Under the pieces are notes generated by a model. That model ran no database searches and had not been told where the DNA came from. It worked only from the letters and a program-made list of their open reading frames with translations. The position numbers and the translations under genes were made by a program. From Shinella sp032095155 (GTDB taxonomy: Bacteria; Pseudomonadota; Alphaproteobacteria; Rhizobiales; Rhizobiaceae), in the NCBI RefSeq assembly GCF_049199905.1, contig NZ_JBLZPK010000029.1, positions 1 to 64,000 on the forward strand: 64,000 nt of DNA, written 5' to 3'. The first letter of the stretch is position 1; each line of letters starts with the position of its first letter. Shown piece after piece: positions 1 through 7,470 of the stretch.

Positions 1-356
1 GCGACGCCGCAGAGATGCATGAGGAAATTCAGCGCCACCCGCTCGGCCGAAAGCACCGCCCGCGCCGGTCCCGAGACTTTCGCGATGACCGTCCCGGGCG
101 CGAGCCTGTCGCCGTCCTTCACGAAGGCCTCGAAACGGATCGACGGATCCATCAGCCGGAACGCCTCGCGCGCCAGATCGAGCCCGGCCATGACGCCGTG
201 CTCACGCGCATTCAGCTCCGCCGTCGCCTTCATCTCCGGCCCGATCGTCGCCTGGCTGGTGATATCGCCGGCCCGGCCCAGATCCTCGGCAAGGGCCGCG
301 CGCACCTGGTCTTCCACCATCAGGGGGGAGAGGACGGGGAGATAGGAGCTGGTCAT
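1..356 (-). CDS. nadC: Nicotinate-nucleotide pyrophosphorylase (carboxylating), 3' part missing
   Basis: Converts quinolinate and PRPP to nicotinate mononucleotide, CO2 and pyrophosphate, the third step of de novo NAD synthesis in the cytoplasm. Only the first ~118 codons lie in the window; the gene runs off the left edge. The reading frame starts MTSSYLPVLSPLMVEDQ and contains the family signatures ALAEDLGRAGDITS near residue 27 and ERVALNFLMHLCGV at the cut end, which holds the start of the active-site region. It follows nadB by about 40 bases on the same strand, so it is the last gene of a nadA-nadB-nadC operon. Confidence in identity is high from motif and context. Confidence 0.93.
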   Translation of the reverse strand, partial: MTSSYLPVLSPLMVEDQVRAALAEDLGRAGDITSQATIGPEMKATAELNAREHGVMAGLDLAREAFRLMDPSIRFEAFVKDGDRLAPGTVIAKVSGPARAVLSAERVALNFLMHLCGV

Positions 357-395
357 GAGCTTGTCCTGTTCAATGTCGAGAGGAAGACGGCGGGA

Positions 396-1994
396 TCACG
401 CCGCCGCCGTTTCCGAGAGATCCGCCACGACCTTGTCGGCTTCGGCGAGCGTGATGAAGGTGCGGTGTTTCCAGTTGGCCTTCTGCTCGGGGAAATCGGA
501 GCGGTAGTGGCCGCCGCGGCTTTCTTCGCGAAGATACGCGCCCGTTGCGATGAGCTTGGCGGTCGTGACGATGTTGTGGAAGCGCATGCGGCTGTTTTCG
601 CGCTCCAGCGCCGCGATCTCGCGGATCGCCGCCTTCAGGCCCTCGCCCGTCCTGATGACGCCTACCTGATCGCTCATGATGCGACGCAGGCGCTTCAGGG
701 CGGCGCTGTCCTCGATGGTCACGAGGTCGTCGCTCTCCCCGGCATTCTTGCCCCAGTCGTTAAGCTTCGGCTCCGGCAGCATGCCCTTGATGTTTTCCGC
801 GATGCGGGCAGCGAAGACGACGGCTTCGAGCAGCGAATTGGAGGCAAGGCGGTTCGCGCCATGCACGCCGGTCGAGGTGACTTCGCCGGCGGCCCAGAGG
901 CCGTCGATCGAGGTGCGGCCCTCGGCATCCGTCAGCACGCCGCCCATGTGGTAATGCACGGCGGGCACGACAGGGATCGGCTGGGTGACGGGATCGATAC
1001 CGGCAGCCTTGCAGGAAGCATAGACCGTCGGGAACATGTCCGGGAAATGCGCGCCCACCGCCTTGGTGCAATCGAGGAAAGCGCCGCGGCCGGCCTGCAC
1101 TTCGGCAAAGACGCCGCGGGAGACGATATCGCGCGGGGCGAGTTCGGCATCCTCGTGGATATCGAGCATGAAGCGGTGGCCGGCGGAATTGACGAGATAC
1201 GCGCCATCGCCGCGCAGCGCCTCGGTGGCGAGCGGTGCGGGGTCGCGGCCGATATTGATGGCGGTCGGATGGAACTGCACGAATTCCGGATCGGCGATGA
1301 TGGCGCCGGCGCGCGCGGCCATGCCGACGCCCTGCCCGCAGGCCTGCCACGGATTGGTTGTGACGGCGAAGAGATGGCCGACGCCGCCCGAGCAGAGCAC
1401 CACGGCGCGCGCCGGGAAATGCACGCGGTTCTTCGCCTGCCCGGCATCCGGCCGTGCGATGACGCCGGAGATGAAGCGGCCTTCGCGCACCAGCTCTTCA
1501 ACCACATAGCCTTCCAGCACGCGGATCGACGGCGTGTTGCGCACGGCGGTGATGAGCGCTTCCATGATGGCCTTGCCGGCCATGTCGCCCTTCACGCGCA
1601 CGATGCGGCGTTCGGAATGGGCGGCCTCGCGCGACAGCATGAGCTTGCCTTCAAGGTCGCGGTCGAAGGGCACGCCGTAGTCGAGCAGGTCGTGAATGCG
1701 CGACGGCCCTTCGGAGACCATGAAGCGCGCCATCTTCTCATCGACGATGCCGGCACCGGCTTCCAGCGTGTCGGCGACGTGTTTGTCGAAGGTATCGCCG
1801 GGGCTCATGGCCGCCGCGATGCCACCCTGCGCCCAGGCGGACGATGCGCCCTGACCGATCGGCGCCGCGGCGAGGATGGTGACGGGACGCGGCGCGAGTT
1901 TCAGGGCGCAGAACAGGCCGGCAAGGCCGCCGCCGACGATGACGATATCGTCGATGCCGTTCCAGGATTGCGGGCGGAAACTGTCAATGGGCAT
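396..1994 (-). CDS. nadB: L-aspartate oxidase
   Basis: Flavoenzyme oxidising L-aspartate to iminoaspartate, which NadA condenses with dihydroxyacetone phosphate. The 532-residue protein has an N-terminal FAD-binding Rossmann motif (IVIVGGGLAGLFCAL, about residues 17-31) and the succinate-dehydrogenase-like substrate region (EFVQFHPTAI; AVHYHMGGV; GLWAAGEVTSTGVHGANRL). A GAGGAAAG ribosome site precedes the ATG at 1994. It lies 90 bases after nadA on the same strand; the gap holds two small inverted repeats, one of them GAGGAGA-centred at 2063-2083, of unknown meaning. Length is usual for NadB. Confidence 0.96.
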   Translation of the reverse strand: MPIDSFRPQSWNGIDDIVIVGGGLAGLFCALKLAPRPVTILAAAPIGQGASSAWAQGGIAAAMSPGDTFDKHVADTLEAGAGIVDEKMARFMVSEGPSRIHDLLDYGVPFDRDLEGKLMLSREAAHSERRIVRVKGDMAGKAIMEALITAVRNTPSIRVLEGYVVEELVREGRFISGVIARPDAGQAKNRVHFPARAVVLCSGGVGHLFAVTTNPWQACGQGVGMAARAGAIIADPEFVQFHPTAINIGRDPAPLATEALRGDGAYLVNSAGHRFMLDIHEDAELAPRDIVSRGVFAEVQAGRGAFLDCTKAVGAHFPDMFPTVYASCKAAGIDPVTQPIPVVPAVHYHMGGVLTDAEGRTSIDGLWAAGEVTSTGVHGANRLASNSLLEAVVFAARIAENIKGMLPEPKLNDWGKNAGESDDLVTIEDSAALKRLRRIMSDQVGVIRTGEGLKAAIREIAALERENSRMRFHNIVTTAKLIATGAYLREESRGGHYRSDFPEQKANWKHRTFITLAEADKVVADLSETAAA

Positions 1995-2084
1995 GGTCTT
2001 TCCTCCGACACGCCGCTCGGCCTTCCTGCCCGGAAGGCGAGCTGCGGGGCACTCCCGCCCCTTCTCCTCCTGAAACGAGGAGAG

Positions 2085-3164
2085 CTACTGCTTCAAATTC
2101 ACCATCCGCTCGACGGCGAGGCGGGCACGATCGGCGATTGCCGGATCGACCAGGACCTCCTCCGTCATGTTCACCAGGCTGTCGAGGATTTTCGGCAGCG
2201 TGATGCGCTTCATGTGCGGACAGAGATTGCAGGGCTTAATGAAATCGACGCCGGGAAGTTCGGCCTGGATGTTCGACGCCATCGAGCATTCGGTGACGAG
2301 CAGCACACGCGAGGGCCTGTTGTCCTTCACATAGTTGATCATGCCCGAGGTGGAACCGGCGAAATCGCAGACGGCGATGACGTCGGGATGGCATTCCGGA
2401 TGGCCGATGATCTCGATGCCGGGATGGGCTTCCTTGTAGGACAGGAGCTCGGCCGCCGTGAAGCGCTCATGCACCTCGCAATGGCCCTTCCAGGTCAGGA
2501 TCTTCTTGTTGGTCTGCTTGGCGACGTTCATCGCCAGATATTCGTCCGGAATGCAGAGAACGGTATCGCTCTCCAGGCTCTCGATGACGGCCAGCACGTT
2601 GGACGAGGTGCAGCAGATGTCCGTCTCCGCCTTCACATCCGCCGAGGTGTTGACATAGGTGACGACGGGCACGCCGGGATAGCGCTGCTTCAGCAGGCGC
2701 ACATCCTCGCCGGTGATCGATTCCGACAGCGAGCAGCCGGCGCGCGAATCCGGGATCAGCACGGTCTTTTCCGGGTTCAAGAGCTTCGAGGTCTCGGCCA
2801 TGAAATGCACGCCGCACTGGATGATGATCTCGGCATCCACCTTGGTGGCATCGCGGGCGAGCTGCAGCGAGTCGCCGACAATATCGGCGACGCAGTGGAA
2901 GATTTCCGGCGTCTGGTAATTGTGTGCCAGGATAACGGCGCCGCGCTCGCGCTTCAGACGGTTGATGGCGGCGACATAGGGCGCATAAACAGGCCATTCG
3001 AAGGCGGGGATGAACTGCTTCACCTTCTCGTAAAGGTGCTCCGTCTCGCGGGCGATTTCCGGCGTGAAGGTGAGGTCGGGTTTTTCCAGGACACCGAAGC
3101 GCTCGGCGGCAGTGAGCGGACGCGCAGCCTCGGCTTCTGCCGCATGCGGGGCCAGAACGGTCAT
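2085..3164 (-). CDS. nadA: Quinolinate synthase
   Basis: Oxygen-sensitive 4Fe-4S enzyme that makes quinolinate from iminoaspartate and dihydroxyacetone phosphate. The 359-residue protein shows the conserved cysteine-containing segments IIQCGVHFMAET, DICCTSSN and the C-terminal IKPCNLCPHMKRI, and the YVNTSADVKAETD block. A GAGGAGGG ribosome site lies just before the ATG at 3164. It is the first gene of nadA-nadB-nadC, and its upstream region carries a strong palindrome (3201-3227), the likely operator for the whole operon. Confidence 0.97.
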   Translation of the reverse strand: MTVLAPHAAEAEAARPLTAAERFGVLEKPDLTFTPEIARETEHLYEKVKQFIPAFEWPVYAPYVAAINRLKRERGAVILAHNYQTPEIFHCVADIVGDSLQLARDATKVDAEIIIQCGVHFMAETSKLLNPEKTVLIPDSRAGCSLSESITGEDVRLLKQRYPGVPVVTYVNTSADVKAETDICCTSSNVLAVIESLESDTVLCIPDEYLAMNVAKQTNKKILTWKGHCEVHERFTAAELLSYKEAHPGIEIIGHPECHPDVIAVCDFAGSTSGMINYVKDNRPSRVLLVTECSMASNIQAELPGVDFIKPCNLCPHMKRITLPKILDSLVNMTEEVLVDPAIADRARLAVERMVNLKQ

Positions 3165-3200
3165 GGAACCCTCCTCTTCCGCCGGATTCCGGCGGCTTCG

Positions 3201-3227
3201 CTATTTTGCTCAATTTGAGCATAATAG
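3201..3227 (-). promoter_or_regulatory. Candidate operator of the nadABC operon
   Basis: A 15-base perfect palindrome TGCTCAATTTGAGCA (3207-3221) is extended by further arms CTATT/AATAG (3201-3205 and 3223-3227), giving 27 bases with only the 3206/3222 pair unmatched. It lies 37-63 bases upstream of the nadA ATG. From memory, comparative-genomic work on rhizobia assigns nadABC to a repressor called NadQ; whether this exact site matches that motif was not checked. The symmetry is directly visible; the regulator is inference. Confidence 0.65.
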
Positions 3228-3295
3228 CCGTAAAACAAAACCGGCATGGGCCGGTGGTTCAGATTTAGAAACTTTTGTGACGCTTTGCAAGAAGC

Positions 3296-3319
3296 GCCGC
3301 CCGAAATCCTTCGGGCGGC
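3296..3319 (-). terminator. Hairpin downstream of the MFS transporter gene
   Basis: Perfect 10-bp stem GCCGCCCGAA / TTCGGGCGGC with a 4-base loop, starting 13 bases after the stop of the MFS gene. There is no long T-run after it on the minus strand, so it may be a weak terminator or an RNA-end stabiliser. Confidence 0.45.
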
Positions 3320-3331
3320 GGCGTGATTTCG

Positions 3332-4567
3332 TCAGGCCATGGCCGGGCGGGCAACGCCCTTTTCCTGGATGGGCCAGTGCACGATGGCCGCGAAGATGCC
3401 GAGCGCCACGCCGAGCCACCACACCGGATCGTAGGTGCCGAAATGGTCGTAGAGATAGCCGCCCATCCACACGCCGAGGAACGAGCCGACCTGGTGCGAC
3501 AGGAAGACGATGCCACCGAGCAGACCGAGATGCTTCGTGCCGAACATGATGGCGACCAGTCCATTGGTCGGCGGCACCGTGGAGAGCCAGAGCAGGCCCA
3601 TGACGATGGCGAAGATGATGACCGAGGTCGGCGATTTCGGCAGCAGGATGAAGGCCGAAACGGCAACCGAACGGGCGATGTAGATATAGGCGAGGAAATA
3701 GGGCTTGGAGTAACGCTGGCCGATGAAACCGGCGGCGAGCGAGCCGATGATGTTGAAGAAGCCGATCAGCGCCAGTGCGATCACGGCGTAACGCGCATCG
3801 ATGCCGAGGTCGCCGAGATAGGCCGGGAAATGCGCGGTGATGAAAGCGACCTGATAGCCGCAGACGAAGAAGCCGGACACGAGCAACAAATAGCTGCGAT
3901 GGCCGAGCGCTTCGCGCAGTGCCTCGCCGATCGTCTGCTTGTATTCGTTTGCCGACGTGATGCCTGAGGAGGAATTGCCGCGCAGCGGAATGGCGATGAG
4001 CGGCACCAGCAGCATCAGCATGCCGAGATAGACGAGGCTGTCCGACCAGCCATAGGCGCTGATCAGGCCCTGCGACAGCGGCGCAAACAGGAACATGCCG
4101 GCAGAGCCTGCCGCCGTGCAGATGCCGAACGCCATAGAGCGCTGCTCGGGCGTGACATTGCGTGCAAAGGACGACAGCAGGATGCCGAAGGAGCCGGAGC
4201 CAACGCCGAGACCAACCAACACGCCGCCGCCGATATGCAGCCAGAGCGGCGATGTGCCGAGCGACATGAGGAACAGGCCCAGCGCATAGACGAGGCCCGA
4301 GATCAGCAGCACGCGCCAGGTGCCGAACTTGTCGGCGATGGCACCAAAGAACGGCTGGCTGACGCCCCAGGCGAGGTTCTGGAAGGCCATGGCGAGACCG
4401 AAAGTCGTGCGGTCCCAGCCGGTATCCTGCAACATCGGCAGCTGGAAGAAGCCCATCGCCGAGCGCGGGCCGAAGGTGAGCACGGCGATCAGCGAGCCGG
4501 CGATGATGATGAGCCAGGGCATGGGCCGGCTCGCGGCGGGCGCCGCAACGGTGGATGGGGCGGACAT
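3332..4567 (-). CDS. MFS transporter
   Basis: Major facilitator superfamily permease of the inner membrane, 411 residues with about 12 hydrophobic segments. The first helix starts near residue 13 after MSAPSTVAAP. Conserved MFS-type loops are visible (for example GAIADKFGTWRVLL after helix 2). The ATG at 4567 is preferred over an upstream in-frame codon at 4612 because a GGAGA ribosome site sits 6 bases before it. The substrate cannot be deduced. The gene is convergent in position with nadABC only by proximity: it is transcribed in the same direction but is separated from nadA by the operator region and a hairpin, so co-transcription is unlikely. It is divergent from corA. Confidence 0.85.
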   Translation of the reverse strand: MSAPSTVAAPAASRPMPWLIIIAGSLIAVLTFGPRSAMGFFQLPMLQDTGWDRTTFGLAMAFQNLAWGVSQPFFGAIADKFGTWRVLLISGLVYALGLFLMSLGTSPLWLHIGGGVLVGLGVGSGSFGILLSSFARNVTPEQRSMAFGICTAAGSAGMFLFAPLSQGLISAYGWSDSLVYLGMLMLLVPLIAIPLRGNSSSGITSANEYKQTIGEALREALGHRSYLLLVSGFFVCGYQVAFITAHFPAYLGDLGIDARYAVIALALIGFFNIIGSLAAGFIGQRYSKPYFLAYIYIARSVAVSAFILLPKSPTSVIIFAIVMGLLWLSTVPPTNGLVAIMFGTKHLGLLGGIVFLSHQVGSFLGVWMGGYLYDHFGTYDPVWWLGVALGIFAAIVHWPIQEKGVARPAMA

Positions 4568-4866
4568 GGGCGTCTCCAAATCAGGTGCGCGAAATTTACG
4601 TCGCACTATCAATTAACAAAAGCGAATTTAATTGACCGAGCGATCAGCCTCATTGATGGGATATTTCGATTCAAGCGACCGGCGGATGTGCTTGACGCGG
4701 AACGATTTTGGGCGCATCCCACCCTTCGGCGTCACAGGACGCCAATGAAACCCGGATAAGATCAATGGACCCCGACAGTCGACTATCGAGAGCGATGAAG
4801 CGACCCGTCCGGTAGCAGCGTTTCGGCTTGCTCCGGATGGCGAGAGCGCCCTCCAAGGAGCAAAGC

Positions 4867-5859
4867 ATGCTGCAGATCTATGCCCGCAAGGCTGACCGTT
4901 TTTGCCTGCGCGACATTTCCAATCCCGCCATCGAACAGGCCATCGCGCCTGCCCTCTGGTACGACCTCCTCAACCCGTCGCCGGAAGAGGTAAAGGACGT
5001 CGAGGCCGCGCTGCACATTGCCATGCCGACGCGCGAGGAGATGGAGGATATCGAATTGTCCGCCCGCCTCTATCAGGAAGACGGCGCCGCCTTCATGACC
5101 ATGACGGCGCTGACCAATCTCGACAGCGACGAGCCGGCCAAGACGCCGATCACTTTCATCCTGCGCGGCCCGACGCTGGTGACGGTGCGCCATGCTGACG
5201 CAAAGCCCTTCGCCACCTTCTGCGCGCGAGCGCTGCGCGGCAACGGCCACAGCTATGAGAACGGCGAAGACGTCATGCTCGGCGTCATCGAGGCCGTGAT
5301 CGACCGCATGGCGGATGTGCTGGAGCGGCTGGGCAACGAGATCGACGGTATCTCGCGCGAGGTCTTCCGCAGCAAGAAGGCCTCCTCCACCAAGAAGACA
5401 CGGAACCTGGAAGCGCTGATCGAACAGCTCGGCCGCAAGGGCGATTTCCTGAGCGGCGTGCGTGAAAGCCTCGTCAGCATCTCGCGCCTCGTCGCCTACC
5501 ATGCGGCGCTGGAGACGCCGACGCGCAAGCCATCGAAGGAAATCCGCCAGCTGGTGAAGCTCGTGCAACGCGACGCCACCTCGCTCGGCGACCACGCCGC
5601 GTTCCTGTCGGGGAAAATCAACTTCCTGCTCGATGCGACGCTCGGCCTGATCAATCTTGAGCAGAACCAGATCATCAAGATCTTCACCGTCGCCTCGGTG
5701 GTCTTCCTGCCGCCGACGCTGGTTGCGTCGGCCTATGGCATGAACTTCGAGCTGATGCCCGAGCTGCAATGGCACTTCGGCTATCCCTACGCCGTCGGCC
5801 TGATGATTATCTCGGCGCTGATGCCCTATCTCTATTTCAAGCGGCGCGGCTGGGTTTAG
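4867..5859 (+). CDS. corA: CorA-family magnesium/divalent cation transporter
   Basis: Inner-membrane Mg2+ (possibly Co2+/Ni2+) channel of the CorA family, 330 residues. The N-terminal cytoplasmic domain is followed by a long helical region and two C-terminal membrane helices. The family signature YGMN occurs in VASAYGMNFELMPE just after helix 1, and the end PYLYFKRRGWV is typical. The ATG at 4867 is preferred over an in-frame upstream ATG (4828) because AAGGAG lies at 4855-4860. Its last bases overlap the stop of the convergent MOSC gene by 4 bases. Confidence 0.93.
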   Translation: MLQIYARKADRFCLRDISNPAIEQAIAPALWYDLLNPSPEEVKDVEAALHIAMPTREEMEDIELSARLYQEDGAAFMTMTALTNLDSDEPAKTPITFILRGPTLVTVRHADAKPFATFCARALRGNGHSYENGEDVMLGVIEAVIDRMADVLERLGNEIDGISREVFRSKKASSTKKTRNLEALIEQLGRKGDFLSGVRESLVSISRLVAYHAALETPTRKPSKEIRQLVKLVQRDATSLGDHAAFLSGKINFLLDATLGLINLEQNQIIKIFTVASVVFLPPTLVASAYGMNFELMPELQWHFGYPYAVGLMIISALMPYLYFKRRGWV

Positions 5860-6701
5860 GCCCGCACCTTCATCGGCCAGCGCTCGGTGCGCGTCTTCGT
5901 CACGCGCACCGTGTCGCCGAGGCGGATTTCGCCTTCGCTGCGCGGCACGGCGTTCCAGCCGAAGAGCACGCCGGGCACGCGACGGTCGGCGGACATGCGC
6001 TTTTCGGCGAGGCCCTGGATGGGGTTGCCGCCGATGCGTTCGCCGGTCATCTGGTCCTGCGTGGTCATGATGCAGCGGGCGCAGGGTTTAACGAAATCGA
6101 AGACGATGCCGTTGATCTCGATCGCTTCCCAGAGGTCCTCTTCCCATGGATCGTCGCAGGAGACGAGGATGTTGGTGCGGAAGCGATCCATGCCGACGGG
6201 CTCCTGGCCCTTGGCGACCAGCGTCCGGTTGAGATCGGCAAGCGAGCCGGTCGTGGTGACGAGGATGGGGAAGCCATCGGCAAAGCCCACGGGGGCCGGC
6301 TGGCCTGCCCAGTCCTCCCCCTCGGCGCGGTGCGCCAGCGCGTCCATGTGGACGAGCTTGACCGGGCGCTCGAGCCAGTCGGACAGCACGTCGTTCACCG
6401 CTTCGTCGGCGACGGCGGCGTTGACGGGGCTATCCCAGACGGTAACGTCGAGGCGGTCTTCCGGTTCGAAGCTCGCGAAGAGCTGGCGGCCCTCCATTTC
6501 GAGATGCAGGCTTTCGCCCACCGCGGTTGCCTCGACGCGGGCCAGCGCCTGCAATTCGCGCTGGGTGATGAAGCGGCCGTCGGGCTCGACGATCATGAAG
6601 CGCCGGTCGCCGGCGAGGCCATCGATACGCACCGTGGCGCTTTCGACGGGGATGGCCCGGCCGCTCTTCAGCGGGTGAATGTTGAGGCCCTCGATCTTCA
6701 T
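5856..6701 (-). CDS. MOSC domain protein with MOSC N-terminal beta-barrel
   Basis: 281-residue protein with the MOSC_N beta-barrel (residues 1-~120, starting MKIEGLNIHPLKSGRAI) and a MOSC domain with the conserved cysteine in VKPCARCIMTTQD. MOSC domains handle molybdenum-cofactor sulfur or bind Moco; relatives include YcbX and mARC, which reduce N-hydroxylated compounds. No ferredoxin domain is fused here, unlike E. coli YcbX. A GGAAGGGA ribosome site precedes the ATG. The exact substrate is unknown. It may be co-transcribed with the HD-domain gene upstream (about 80-base gap). Confidence 0.88.
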   Translation of the reverse strand: MKIEGLNIHPLKSGRAIPVESATVRIDGLAGDRRFMIVEPDGRFITQRELQALARVEATAVGESLHLEMEGRQLFASFEPEDRLDVTVWDSPVNAAVADEAVNDVLSDWLERPVKLVHMDALAHRAEGEDWAGQPAPVGFADGFPILVTTTGSLADLNRTLVAKGQEPVGMDRFRTNILVSCDDPWEEDLWEAIEINGIVFDFVKPCARCIMTTQDQMTGERIGGNPIQGLAEKRMSADRRVPGVLFGWNAVPRSEGEIRLGDTVRVTKTRTERWPMKVRA

Positions 6702-6780
6702 CGGACGTCCCTTCCTTGAAACTTTGATTCAACGCTCTGCCGAAGCGATTCAATCCGGCGGCACAAAAGCATGTTTTCGT

Positions 6781-7434
6781 TCAGATTTCATCCAGAAGCA
6801 TGTCGCGGATCACGCGCAGCCGCTGCGTGCGCTCCAAGGCCATGCGGGCGCCTGCCGCCGTCTGAAAACCATCCGCCAGCTTGAACAGCTTCACCTCGAA
6901 ATGATCGATGGCGAAGGCCTTGTCGTCGAGCGGGCGGTTTTCAGCGAGCGGATCCATGGGATCATAGAGGCCGCTGCCCATGCGGCCGGCAATATAAAAG
7001 CAGCGCGCCGCGCCCACCATGCCAATGGCATCGAGCCTATCGGCATCCTGCACGATCTTCGCCTCCAGCGTCTCGGGCGCGATATTGGCGGAGAAGCTGT
7101 GGGTGAGGATGGCATGGCTGACGGAGGACACATCCGGATCGCTCCAGCCTTCGGCAGCCAGAAGCGTCGCGGCCTTTTCGGCTGCCAGCCGCGAAGCCTC
7201 GGCGCGCAGCGGCGAATTCTTCTCCACGGCCACGCAATCGTGCAACAGCACGGCAGCGGCGAGCAGGCGCGGATCGCCGCCCTCCTCCGCCTGGATGCGC
7301 CGGGCGTTCTTCCACACGCGGATGAGATGGGCCGCGTCATGTGAGCCGTCATCGGCCGCGAAGGCCTGCGGCAGCAGGCGCGCGGCAAGCGGTCCCAGGG
7401 GCGTGAAGGCAGCGGCGAGGCAGGTGAAGGACAT
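6781..7434 (-). CDS. HD-domain phosphohydrolase
   Basis: 217-residue predicted metal-dependent phosphohydrolase. HD-superfamily ligands are visible: His in GSHDAAHLIRV (near residue 32), HD in VLLHDCVAVE, His in AILTHSFSAN, and a distal Asp in IVQDADRLDAIG. This arrangement resembles the YedJ-like group of small HD proteins. The natural substrate is unknown. It has no obvious ribosome site before the ATG at 7434, so the start is moderately uncertain. Confidence 0.82.
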   Translation of the reverse strand: MSFTCLAAAFTPLGPLAARLLPQAFAADDGSHDAAHLIRVWKNARRIQAEEGGDPRLLAAAVLLHDCVAVEKNSPLRAEASRLAAEKAATLLAAEGWSDPDVSSVSHAILTHSFSANIAPETLEAKIVQDADRLDAIGMVGAARCFYIAGRMGSGLYDPMDPLAENRPLDDKAFAIDHFEVKLFKLADGFQTAAGARMALERTQRLRVIRDMLLDEI

Positions 7435-7470
7435 GGGGTATCCGGTGTTGTTGCCCCGAGACCTACCCCG

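Noticed and set aside
2063..2083. Small inverted repeat in the nadA-nadB gap as an attenuator.
   Set aside because: The stem is short and purine-rich, and there is no leader peptide or T-run to support a role.
15..3218. A 1067-residue plus-strand open frame opposite nadA, nadB and nadC.
   Set aside because: It is a high-GC antisense shadow of three well-recognised minus-strand genes and has repetitive Arg/Asp/His composition without domains.
4783..5775. A 330-residue minus-strand frame opposite corA.
   Set aside because: Shadow of the clear CorA frame; no family motif.
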